Assembly (NCBI RefSeq): GCF_019083965.1
Contig: NZ_JAHRCY010000013.1
Coordinates: 94,320 to 158,319, forward strand
From: Catellatospora tritici
GTDB lineage: Bacteria > Actinomycetota > Actinomycetes > Mycobacteriales > Micromonosporaceae
DNA length: 64,000 bases
Direction of reading: 5' to 3'
In this document: piece after piece, positions 56,495 to 64,000 of the stretch
Numbering within the stretch: the first letter of the stretch is position 1
Layout of the letters: each line of letters starts with the position of its first letter
Program-made: the position numbers and the translations under genes
The notes under the pieces: generated by a model
Databases searched by the model: none
What the model was told of the DNA's origin: nothing
What the model saw: only the letters and a program-made list of their open reading frames with translations

Positions 56495-56912
56495 TGTGCT
56501 CCTCCGCGGCCTGCTCGGCGGCCGCGTCGGCGCGGCGCAGCAGCGACCCGAAGTCGCCGGTGCGGACGAACTCGGCCGCTCCGGTGTCCGGCGGCATGAA
56601 CTCGCCGAGCAGCTGCTGCATCTGCTCGGCAGCCTGGGCCGCCGCGGTCTGGGTCAGCCCGGTGATCACCGAACCCAACTCGCGCGCCGGGTAGCGGCGG
56701 TAGGCGTCGTCGTGGATGACCAGCTCCACCAGCTGTCCCTGCGGGCCCACCTTCACCTGGACCAGACGGTCCCTGGTCGCGGCGGTGCCGTGCAGGTCCT
56801 TGAGCCGCGCCTGCAGGGTGCCGAGGCCGCCGCGCAGCTTGGTGTAGCGGTCGTACACCTCGTCGAAACGGGCCATGAGGTCGTCGTTGGCGTGCCGGTC
56901 AGCGAAACGCAC
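56487..56912 (-). CDS. YbaB/EbfC family protein in toxin cluster
   Basis: A 141-residue protein. The core LQARLKDLHGTAATRDRLVQ, VKVGPQGQLVELVIHDDAYRR and ELGSVITGLTQTAAAQAAEQ has the helix-strand-strand-helix pattern of YbaB/EbfC proteins, which are otherwise nucleoid-associated. Members found beside ESX-type toxins are longer at the C-terminus, as here. GTG at 56912. It is 3 nt downstream of the deaminase-SUKH gene and overlaps the next gene, so all three are co-expressed. Confidence 0.8.
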   Translation of the reverse strand: MRFADRHANDDLMARFDEVYDRYTKLRGGLGTLQARLKDLHGTAATRDRLVQVKVGPQGQLVELVIHDDAYRRYPARELGSVITGLTQTAAAQAAEQMQQLLGEFMPPDTGAAEFVRTGDFGSLLRRADAAAEQAAEEHSG

Positions 56913-56915
56913 CGC

Positions 56916-58172
56916 TCAGATTCCTTCCAGTCCGATCAGTTCCAGCGTGCCGTCCTCGCGCACGCGCCGGGGCGCCTGCCCCAGCGTCAGCGCGGTCACG
57001 GCGACGTCGAAACCCTCGCCGTAACACCACTCGCCGCCCTGGTCCGCGGCGAAGAACCGGCCCGTCTGGTCCACGGCGAGCACCGCGCCGCAGTCGTCGC
57101 GCCCGATCGGGAACACCGCCCGGCCGAGCCGGTGGCCCAGGTCGGCCAGCACCGCGCCGACACCGGCCAACCCCTGATGCCCCACCTGGTACGGCGTGAT
57201 CCACTCCTTGACGCCGCGGCCGCGCACCGACACCGCCAGCGACGGCCCGAACTCGGCGAACACCTGCCGGGCGGCGGCCAGCGGCGCCAGCCCGGTCTGC
57301 TCGGCGATCTGGTCCACCACGGCCTCGGCCAGGTCGAGGCGCTGCGCCGCGTCGGGGAAGGCGCCCCAGCCGCCGGCGTGCAGCGCCGCCGCCACCAGGC
57401 CCGGGAACCGGGTGCCCGGCAGTTCCAGGCGCGGATCGGGGGTGAGCGGGTCGGTGAGGCGCAACAGATCTGGTTCCAGCAGCCCGAACTCGACCCAGGC
57501 CCGCAGGCATCCGGCGCACGGTGTGGCCAGATCGGTCTCGTCGACCGCGCCGTCGCGCACCTGCCGCAGCCGCACCCGCGCCCCGGCCAGACCGGCGCGA
57601 ACCTGCTCGAAGGTCAGACCCGGCAGGCCCGCCGCGTCGCGGATCGCGTCGGTGCGCAGCAGCCAGTCGGACAGGACGATCAGTTCGGCATGCCGGTCCT
57701 GGCCGCGCACGGTCATCCCGGCCGGTTGCGCCGCGAGCCAGGCGGCCACGAGCCGGTGGTGGGCCGGAGCCCGGTCGACCTTGCAGCCGACCGCGGCGTG
57801 CACCGACCCGTCGGCCAGGTGCAGCACCACACTGCTGGTGAACGCGGTGTCGCGGCCGCCCGCGCGGCCCAGTCGCGCGACCGCGTCCACGGCTCGCCGG
57901 GCAGCGGTCGAGCCCTGCCGCCGCCACTGGTCGTGTGCCTGCTCGGCGCCGATCGAGCCGAACGTGACCTCCGCGCCGGTGGCCCGTTCGTAGAGGGTCT
58001 TCGCGCCGCTGCCCGGCACCGGCGGCTGGTCGTCGGCGGGGGTGGTCCAGACCACGAACGCGTCCGGGAACTCCTGCACCCAGCCGCGCCACGGGCGGCC
58101 CGCCGGGTCGGTGTACGACCGGGCCAGGCCCGCGGCGACCAGTTCGGCGTCGTGCCGGGTGAACACGCTCAC
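56916..58172 (-). CDS. Deaminase (YwqJ-like)-SUKH-3 fusion protein
   Basis: A 418-residue protein. After an N-terminal domain of about 90 residues comes a deaminase-like segment (about 95-240) with HAE (161-163) and PCAGC (218-222), the metal ligands and catalytic Glu of the cytidine deaminase fold in YwqJ-related proteins. The C-terminal part (about 275-410) resembles a SUKH-3 immunity domain: LAEAVVDQIAEQTG, then LGRAVFPIGRDDCGAVLAVD and TGRFFAADQGGEWCYGEGF. Joining a deaminase to an immunity-type domain is unusual and could mean self-neutralisation. The protein has no signal peptide. It heads the operon, divergent from the toxin gene. Confidence 0.75.
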   Translation of the reverse strand: MSVFTRHDAELVAAGLARSYTDPAGRPWRGWVQEFPDAFVVWTTPADDQPPVPGSGAKTLYERATGAEVTFGSIGAEQAHDQWRRQGSTAARRAVDAVARLGRAGGRDTAFTSSVVLHLADGSVHAAVGCKVDRAPAHHRLVAAWLAAQPAGMTVRGQDRHAELIVLSDWLLRTDAIRDAAGLPGLTFEQVRAGLAGARVRLRQVRDGAVDETDLATPCAGCLRAWVEFGLLEPDLLRLTDPLTPDPRLELPGTRFPGLVAAALHAGGWGAFPDAAQRLDLAEAVVDQIAEQTGLAPLAAARQVFAEFGPSLAVSVRGRGVKEWITPYQVGHQGLAGVGAVLADLGHRLGRAVFPIGRDDCGAVLAVDQTGRFFAADQGGEWCYGEGFDVAVTALTLGQAPRRVREDGTLELIGLEGI

Positions 58173-58319
58173 CGCGCGAATCTACCGCGTACGCCCGAGA
58201 CCCGCTGCACCGCGCACCTGCCAGACCTGCCCGGCGGGAGCCGGGACTGCGTCACAGCGCCCTTTGCGGTAGTTTGCAGGTTCGAGTCAGACGTCGGTGT
58301 CCGGTCAGGAGGGTGGGCG

Positions 58320-61300
58320 ATGTCCTTTCTGCCGTCGCCGATCCCGAACCCGCTCGAGCTGCTACATGTGCCGAGCGAAGTCCGCCCGCTGCTGGAGTGG
58401 GTCATCGGCGCCGACTGGCCCGACGGCAACGAGAAGATCATCTGGGATCTGGCCGACGAGTGGTTCCGGGCCGCCGACCAGGCCGACGCGCCGCTGCGCG
58501 ACGCGGCCGCGCAGGTGACCAACGCCGTCTACGCCACCGGTGGCACGCAGACGCAGCTCGGCGAGGCGATCAAGCTGAGCTGGGACAAGCTCGGTGCCAC
58601 CGACGAGGCCGCGCTGCCGCAGCTCATCATGGTCCTCGACGTGATGGGGCAGGTCGTCCAGGCCGCCGGGCAGGACATCCAGGCCGCGAAGATCGAGTTC
58701 TACATCGAGCTGGTCCTGTTCGTCATCGAGGTCATCGCCCTGATCGTGGCGGCGTTCTGCACCTTCGGCGCCGCGTCGGCGGGTATCCCGGCGGTGCAGG
58801 TGGCGACCCAGCTGACCATCAAAGAGATCATCAAGAAGCTGCTGAAGAAGCTGGCCGAGAAGGGCATGAAGGAGCTCACCAAGGCCGCGCTCAAGAAGAT
58901 GATCAAAGAGGGTGCCAAGGAGGCGCTGGAGGAGCTGGTCACCGAGACCGCGATCCAGGGGGCACAGATCGCCGACGGCCACCGCGACGGGCTCGACGTC
59001 ATGCAGATCGGCATGTCCGGTGTGGCCGGTTTCGCGGGCGGTTTCGCGGCCGCGGGCGTCGGCCTGTCCCTCGGCCCCGGCCAGGGCTTCGCCCGTACGC
59101 TGCGCAACGACATCGCCAGCGAGGTCGCCGGTGACGTGGCGGGCAACCTCGCCACCGGCAACGTGCCCGGCTGGGACGACGTCGGCATGGCGGCCACGTC
59201 CGGGGGCCGGTCCAGCGTGCTCGGGCAGGGCACCAACCACCTCGACGGCCTGACCAACAACATCAACACCCAGGTCCAGAACCTGAACACACAGGTCAAC
59301 GGCATCAACCAGCCGCTGTCGGTGGATGTGGACACCGGTGCGAGCCCGGTCTCCACCACGACGTCGACCGGCAATCCGATCACGACGACGAGCACCGGCG
59401 GCAACCAGGGCGCCGGCGGCCACACGAACACCGGCGGCTACAGCGATCCCAGCTTCGGTCCGGCGCTGAGCGGGGTCGCCCCACCGCCCGCCGTCAGCAT
59501 CGACGCCACCGTGGCCGGAGTGCGGATCGACACCGCGACCGTCGCCGACGCGACCCCGCCGTCGCAGCAGGCCGCACAGCAGGCCGCGCTGCAGCAGAAC
59601 GCGGCGGCCCAGCAGGCCGCCGCGGGCGGGCCCGGCCTTAGCCAGACGTCGACCGGTCAGCCGCCCACCGCCCCCGCACCCGGCACGAGCGGCGCCCAGC
59701 CCGGCTCGCCCGCCGGTGTCCGCCCGACCTCGCTGACCGGACCGACGGTGAGCGCCACGGGCGGTCTGGCCGCGACCACAGGCTCCGGTTCGACCAGCAT
59801 CGCCGCCACCACCGGCGCGAACGTAAGCACGGGCACGAACGTAAGCACGGGCACGAACGTAAGCACGGGTACGAACGCCAGCACCGGATCCAGCGTCAAC
59901 ACCAACACCGGCGCGAGCACCGGTGCCAGCGTCAACACCAACACCGGCGCGAGCACCGGTGCCAGCGCCAACGCGAACACCAGCACGAGCACGAGCACAG
60001 GTATCAACACCAACACGAACGCCGGTCCGAGCACCGGCACGAACACCGGCACGAACACGAACACCGGCACCAGCACGAACACAGGCACCGGCACGAACAC
60101 CGGCGGGACGACGGCCCACACTGGAGCCTCCTCGACCAACACGTCGACGAGCCCGTCGGGCACTTCGCCCAACCCGGGCGGCACTTCGCCGAACACCGGA
60201 TCCACCGGCACGTCGACCGCCGCACCGGGGGCGCATTCCGGGCCGTCCGGCGCCGGGACCAGCTCGCCCGCGCCGGGCGGTCCGGCCGTCGGCGACACCC
60301 GCCCGCAGGGCGGCAGCTCTGCGCAGGGGCCCGGTCCGCAGGCTCCGGGCAGCGCCGCGAGCCGCGACGGGCAGCCGACGACCGGGTCGCCGGACCCGAA
60401 CTCGCAGCCGCCCGGCCAGCTGTCCGACCACGACGCGGCTCGCCTGCAGCGCGCGGCGAAGATCACGGCGGCGATGCAGTGGGTGGCCACGCACCGCGAC
60501 GCGCTCAGCCCGCACCATCTCGCGGGGCAGTTGGTCGACCTGGCCCGCGTACGCATCCGCGCCGAGACCTCGGTGCAGGCGCTGTACGCCGACCGCCGGA
60601 CCGACGCCGACCCGGACATCGGCGACAACCTGCGCCAGAGCCGCCAACTCCTCAGCGATGCGCTGCAGGCGGCCAACGACCGCACCACCCCTGCGCCCGG
60701 CGGCCTCGACCCGGCCGCGCAGCCCACCGGCGGCCCACCTCCGGCGGTCGAGGACAGCCGCAACTACGGCGACCCCGACGGTCACACCATGCCGACCGCC
60801 GCCCAGCAGCGCGACCTGGAGGCGTCGCTGCCGCGCAACGCCGACGGCTCGTTCGCCGCGCACACCGACCCGGAGACCGGCTGGGGTGGCGCGTTCGACC
60901 CGGTGTCGCCCAGCGCCGACCCAACCCGGGCCACGGCCTGCGTGGACCGGGCGCTGTCGTTCGCCTCGACCTATGCGGGCCAGCCGCGCGTGGCCGCGGG
61001 CCGGACGCCCACTCCCGACGGCAGCATCCCGCCGCCCCAGCCCGACGGCCACGTGCGGGTGCAGGACTTCATGGGCGGGCAGTTCCAGCAGCTGGCAACA
61101 GGTTTGTCCGACACCGATCCGCGGCACGCCGCCGACGCGCTCACCGCCGGGTTCGACCGGCTGGAGCAGCAGTTGCTCAGCAACGGTCCGGGCTCACAGG
61201 CGATCGTCTGCTTCTCCCGCCCCGACGGCACCGCCCACGTCGTCAACGTCATCAACCACGACGGTGAGATCCGCTACTACGACGGCGGCACCCGGATGGG

Positions 61301-62480
61301 TCGCCCGCCGTTCACCAGCGGCGTGGTGCAGATGGACGGCGTGGTCGTCGACCCGGACCTGCAGGCCACACCGATCCCGGATGCCCCGCCCGGCCACTGG
61401 GCCGCCGATCCGGCCACCGCCGGTACGCCGACGCCGGTGGCGCCGGGAACGACCGACGCGACGCCACCGGGCGATGTGCCTCGTTTCGACGACGGCGATC
61501 TCAGCTCGACCGGCCGCTTCGATCCGACCCGGCGCCGCGAGCTTCGGCGCGGCACCGACGGATACGACCACTACCCCGGTGACCGGGTCGGCACGCGCCG
61601 CACCACGCTCGGGCAGCTGCAGAACATCGGCGGCGGCTTCACCTACGACGACAACAAGCTGCCGTCGGAGGACCTCGCGGATGCGGTCCTGCCCGCGCCG
61701 CGTCAGGTGCCCGTCGACCCGGCCACCCCGGAAGGCCAGGCGATCGACGCCGAGGCCCGGGTGAACCGGCAGATCCAGGCCGAGCGCCGGGCGACCTGGG
61801 ACAGCATGGTGGTGCCGCTGCTGCCCGCGATCACGGCGGCCGGGTTCGACGTCACCCGCAGCACCTTCGGCGGCGACAACCAGAACACTCAGGACTTCCG
61901 CGACACGATGGAAGGCGTGCTGTCCGACACCGAGTTCGCCCAGCTGATCACGGCGATGGCACAGTACCGGGCGCAGGGCATCGAACTGGTGCGCTCCAGC
62001 GAGCGCCTGGGCCTGCTGGCCGGCAACTACCTGAGCGAGCACATGTTCACCGAAAGCACCCTGGTGACCGGCGGCGTCGACGAGCAGGGGCGGCCGGACA
62101 ACTTCGACCGCATCCTGGTCGAGGCGAACGACGCGGGCATCGTCATCCTCGAGGAGAAGGGCGTCGGCTCCAGCCTCGGCACGCGATGGGTGCAAAACCC
62201 GGACGACCCCGACGGAGAGCTGATCAACAGCGAGCAGACCTCGCCCGAGTACGTCCACGGCGTGCTCGAGATCGACTACAAGCTCGCCGAGGCGCTGGCC
62301 GCTGACCCGGAACTGGCCGAGCGCATGCAGCAGCTCGCCCGGGACGGCAAGATCCGCTGCATCGTGGTGCGCGGCAAGGACGACGGCACCATCATGATCC
62401 AGGAGGCCGTCCTCGATCCCGACCGGCTGCGGGCCGACACGATACGATTGGCCGGCTACCAGGGACAGGAGCAGCAGTGA
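58320..62480 (+). CDS. Polymorphic toxin with Tox-PL and PD-(D/E)xK-like domains
   Basis: A 1386-residue protein. The N-terminus (about 1-320) has the helical, alanine-rich pattern of WXG/CpnT-like exported toxins. A flexible stretch (about 327-700) consists of Thr/Ser/Gly/Asn repeats. Residues about 860-1000 look like papain fold toxin 1 (Tox-PL), with Cys874 in ATACVDRAL, His973 in GTAHVVNVINHDG and Asp988 in IRYYDGGTR. Near the end (about 1195-1380) a PD-(D/E)xK pattern is seen: Asp1263 in NFDRIL and EEK at 1278-1280. Two effector domains in one chain are uncommon. The ATG at 58320 follows AGGAGG. It is coupled to two downstream genes. Confidence 0.82.
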   Translation: MSFLPSPIPNPLELLHVPSEVRPLLEWVIGADWPDGNEKIIWDLADEWFRAADQADAPLRDAAAQVTNAVYATGGTQTQLGEAIKLSWDKLGATDEAALPQLIMVLDVMGQVVQAAGQDIQAAKIEFYIELVLFVIEVIALIVAAFCTFGAASAGIPAVQVATQLTIKEIIKKLLKKLAEKGMKELTKAALKKMIKEGAKEALEELVTETAIQGAQIADGHRDGLDVMQIGMSGVAGFAGGFAAAGVGLSLGPGQGFARTLRNDIASEVAGDVAGNLATGNVPGWDDVGMAATSGGRSSVLGQGTNHLDGLTNNINTQVQNLNTQVNGINQPLSVDVDTGASPVSTTTSTGNPITTTSTGGNQGAGGHTNTGGYSDPSFGPALSGVAPPPAVSIDATVAGVRIDTATVADATPPSQQAAQQAALQQNAAAQQAAAGGPGLSQTSTGQPPTAPAPGTSGAQPGSPAGVRPTSLTGPTVSATGGLAATTGSGSTSIAATTGANVSTGTNVSTGTNVSTGTNASTGSSVNTNTGASTGASVNTNTGASTGASANANTSTSTSTGINTNTNAGPSTGTNTGTNTNTGTSTNTGTGTNTGGTTAHTGASSTNTSTSPSGTSPNPGGTSPNTGSTGTSTAAPGAHSGPSGAGTSSPAPGGPAVGDTRPQGGSSAQGPGPQAPGSAASRDGQPTTGSPDPNSQPPGQLSDHDAARLQRAAKITAAMQWVATHRDALSPHHLAGQLVDLARVRIRAETSVQALYADRRTDADPDIGDNLRQSRQLLSDALQAANDRTTPAPGGLDPAAQPTGGPPPAVEDSRNYGDPDGHTMPTAAQQRDLEASLPRNADGSFAAHTDPETGWGGAFDPVSPSADPTRATACVDRALSFASTYAGQPRVAAGRTPTPDGSIPPPQPDGHVRVQDFMGGQFQQLATGLSDTDPRHAADALTAGFDRLEQQLLSNGPGSQAIVCFSRPDGTAHVVNVINHDGEIRYYDGGTRMGRPPFTSGVVQMDGVVVDPDLQATPIPDAPPGHWAADPATAGTPTPVAPGTTDATPPGDVPRFDDGDLSSTGRFDPTRRRELRRGTDGYDHYPGDRVGTRRTTLGQLQNIGGGFTYDDNKLPSEDLADAVLPAPRQVPVDPATPEGQAIDAEARVNRQIQAERRATWDSMVVPLLPAITAAGFDVTRSTFGGDNQNTQDFRDTMEGVLSDTEFAQLITAMAQYRAQGIELVRSSERLGLLAGNYLSEHMFTESTLVTGGVDEQGRPDNFDRILVEANDAGIVILEEKGVGSSLGTRWVQNPDDPDGELINSEQTSPEYVHGVLEIDYKLAEALAADPELAERMQQLARDGKIRCIVVRGKDDGTIMIQEAVLDPDRLRADTIRLAGYQGQEQQ
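59820..59966 (+). repeat. In-frame tandem repeats in toxin linker
   Basis: An 18-bp unit containing ACGAACGTAAGCACGGG occurs three times near 59820-59875. A 36-bp unit (encoding NTGASTGASVNT in permutation) occurs twice at 59895-59966. They encode Thr/Ser/Gly-rich flexible linker and could expand or contract by slippage without breaking the frame. Confidence 0.8.
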
Positions 62481-62965
62481 CGACCGTGCAGCCGATCGCC
62501 TCACCCGTCGTACGCGATGTGCTGACGGCGGTGCGGGACTGGCGCTGGAGCTGGTCGGCCGACGAGCTGCCCGCGCTGCTGGCGCACCTGCACTGGACCG
62601 TCGCGGTGCAGATCCCCGACGGCGCGGTCCTGGCCGAACCCCAGTGGGGCGTGCCGGGCCTGCGCAACACCATCTCCGTCGCCCGCGGCAGTGTCCAGTA
62701 CGTCGACATCAAGCTCAGCACCCGCGCCCCGGAGCGCTCCGAGCAGACCCTCGCCGACCTCAACGACGCGTTCGTGCAGGTCGTCGCCGACGCCACCGCG
62801 GTGCTCGGCCCGGCCGACGAGTCCCTGCCCGGCGCCGCTCCGGCGCAGCGCTGGCGACTGCCCAACGGCGTGTTGACCATCACCCGCAGCTCGTGGACGG
62901 TCTCGGCGAACTGGGCCGAGCCGCAGTTCGCCGCGTCGGATCCGCAGACGGCGGGGGTCGCGTGA
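62477..62965 (+). CDS. Probable immunity protein (DUF6301-like)
   Basis: A 162-residue soluble protein. It contains LPALLAHLHWTV, the beta blocks LRNTISVARGSVQYVDIKLS and WRLPNGVLTITRSSWTVSAN, and ends WAEPQ. The last block, a Leu-Pro-Asn-Gly strand near the end, resembles DUF6301-type proteins often placed after polymorphic toxins. Its GTG start overlaps the stop of the toxin gene (GTGA), so expression is coupled, which is expected for an immunity factor. Direct evidence for immunity is lacking. Confidence 0.65.
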   Translation: MTTVQPIASPVVRDVLTAVRDWRWSWSADELPALLAHLHWTVAVQIPDGAVLAEPQWGVPGLRNTISVARGSVQYVDIKLSTRAPERSEQTLADLNDAFVQVVADATAVLGPADESLPGAAPAQRWRLPNGVLTITRSSWTVSANWAEPQFAASDPQTAGVA

Positions 62966-63381
62966 CCGCCTGGGACGACTTCGCCGCACTCCTGCGTCAG
63001 GACCTGGCCGCGCTGGCGGCCGGGGATACCGTGCTGCTGCGCCACGGCCGCCGGATCGTGCAGTTCCAGCAGCTGCCGCGGCTGCTGCGAGCCGAGGTCG
63101 TCGGCAACGCGTTCCTGCCGCCCGAGGAGCAGCTGACCGAGGCGGAGCAGGCGTCGCTGGCGGCGTGGGGCTGGCAGCCGCCACAGGGGCAGACCGAACC
63201 GAACTGGTGGTTCAACCTGCCCTGGCCCGCGACCTCGGCACAGTACGACGCGCTGACCGCGCGACTGGTCGCCGCCGTGCGCGACGGGAGCGGCGTGGCC
63301 GACCCGGCTCAGCTGACAGTAGAGGCCTGGCACGACGGCCCCACCGAGCCGCTGCCGCTGAACCTGGCCATCGCCCGCTGA
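62962..63381 (+). CDS. TY-Chap/secretion-chaperone-like protein
   Basis: A 139-residue protein. RRIVQFQQLPRLLRAEVVGN and FLPPEEQLTEAEQASLAAWG followed by TEPNWWFNL match proteins of actinobacterial ESX-type toxin loci with a type III-secretion-chaperone-like fold (TY-Chap). Such a protein may guide the toxin to the secretion machinery or shield it. The GTG at 62962 overlaps the preceding stop by 4 nt. Confidence 0.72.
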   Translation: MTAWDDFAALLRQDLAALAAGDTVLLRHGRRIVQFQQLPRLLRAEVVGNAFLPPEEQLTEAEQASLAAWGWQPPQGQTEPNWWFNLPWPATSAQYDALTARLVAAVRDGSGVADPAQLTVEAWHDGPTEPLPLNLAIAR

Positions 63382-63408
63382 CCCGTCGGCTCGGTGGCCG
63401 GGCCGCGC

Positions 63409-63837
63409 TCACGCCGTGGCGGAGAAGACTTCCAGCTCGCGCCGGTGCGCCTCGATGGTGCGGTAGACGAACATGAAGATGAGCACGCTGACGCCGGTGC
63501 TGATCACGGCCAGCACCGGCCCCACCGAGGCGGTCAGCCAGGGCCCGATGATGCCGAGCACCGTATGGAGTCCGAGCAGGCCCAGGGTGAGCACCCGCAG
63601 CCGGGGCGCGGGCCGGTCGGCACGGGCCAGCAGCCACAGGGCCAGCGAGGCGACGGCGGTGGTGATGACGCGGGCCAGGGTGACCTGGTTCAGGAGCTGC
63701 GTCCTCGAAACGGCGTTGAGCAGCAGCGACTCCGCGCTGGTCAGGCCGCCGACGACGGCGACGACCTTGAGCTTGTTGCGCGGTACGCCCAGCCAGCGCG
63801 GACGGTCGTGGGATTGCTGGTGGGGCTGCTCGTACAT
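63409..63837 (-). CDS. Small integral membrane protein
   Basis: A 142-residue protein with about four hydrophobic segments (near 22-42, 52-70, 80-98 and 100-122) and a His/Gln-rich cytoplasmic N-terminus. It is not recognised as a family member. The ATG at 63837 has GAGGAAACG upstream and removes an Ala/Pro-rich spurious extension. It is convergent with the toxin operon. Confidence 0.78.
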   Translation of the reverse strand: MYEQPHQQSHDRPRWLGVPRNKLKVVAVVGGLTSAESLLLNAVSRTQLLNQVTLARVITTAVASLALWLLARADRPAPRLRVLTLGLLGLHTVLGIIGPWLTASVGPVLAVISTGVSVLIFMFVYRTIEAHRRELEVFSATA

Positions 63838-64000
63838 CGTTTCCTCGCCTGTCGCTAAAGGGTGCGAGCGGCACGCTACCGCAGCCGCGGCGCGCGCTGG
63901 TGCCCGCGCTGGAGTGCGGGCGGGGGAAGACGGTCGAGGGCTGGGCGCCCGGAGCGGGCGCCCACCCCCCACCGACGTGTGAGGAACCCTACGGGGGTAG

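Noticed and set aside
58362..61127. 921-codon minus-strand frame inside the toxin gene
   Set aside because: It results from the repetitive, GC-rich linker read backwards; no start signal or domain.

Overview
The window is very GC-rich with almost exclusively G/C third codon positions, many GTG starts, cobalamin riboswitches of actinobacterial type, secreted multidomain glycan-active enzymes and a type VII-style polymorphic toxin cluster. This points to a filamentous actinomycete, most likely of the Micromonosporaceae (the family is inferred from gene style only). No rRNA, tRNA, CRISPR array, transposase or phage gene was seen. The window is chromosomal in character and mixes housekeeping and accessory genes.

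Layout. 1-5.5 kb: small genes (membrane protein cut by the window edge, GNAT, DGDG-repeat protein, AhpD-like protein, lipoprotein, DksA-type zinc-finger protein, alpha/beta hydrolase) with a decayed gene at about 2.0-2.3 kb and several palindromic repeats. 5.5-12.4 kb: a TetR regulator divergent from the hydrolase, a 1327-residue secreted PQQ-propeller/discoidin protein, and an ArsR-VOC operon with a clear operator. 12.4-17.7 kb: DEAD-box helicase and a four-gene ABC exporter operon. 17.9-24.5 kb: small membrane proteins, GNAT, TPR-like protein, a secreted M91-like metallopeptidase/VWD fusion, PH-like and DUF3592-like proteins.

24.6-32.4 kb is the most coherent locus. Two back-to-back cobalamin riboswitches drive divergent operons. 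Each operon encodes a secreted alpha/alpha-toroid (prenyltransferase-repeat) protein and a secreted small beta-domain protein. The rightward operon continues into a complete ECF transporter (EcfT, a fused double ATPase and an S component). The toroid plus beta-domain pairing recalls animal intrinsic factor/transcobalamin, so the locus is read as a B12 capture and uptake system at the actinobacterial cell surface.

32.5-45.2 kb: nucleotidyltransferase, secreted RNase with barstar, MerR plus aldo/keto reductase, second aldo/keto reductase, zinc alcohol dehydrogenase, membrane diguanylate cyclase, CBS protein with a citrate/arsenite-type permease, GH64-like glucanase, SRPBCC protein and a second nucleotidyltransferase. 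45.2-56.1 kb: Ser/Thr kinase, GNAT, large GH2 enzyme, RtcB RNA ligase, MEDS/ATPase anti-sigma-like sensor, STAS antagonist, small membrane proteins and an acyltransferase.

56.1-63.4 kb is a polymorphic toxin locus. A leftward operon encodes a WXG-like small helical protein, a YbaB-like protein and a deaminase-SUKH-3 fusion. Divergent from it is a 1386-residue toxin carrying both a papain-like (Tox-PL) domain and a C-terminal PD-(D/E)xK-like domain. It is translationally coupled to a probable immunity protein and a secretion-chaperone-like protein. A small membrane protein ends the window.

A hairpin family occurs at 2.4, 10.5 and 28.0 kb with compensatory base changes between copies. It is the main unexplained DNA-level signal.
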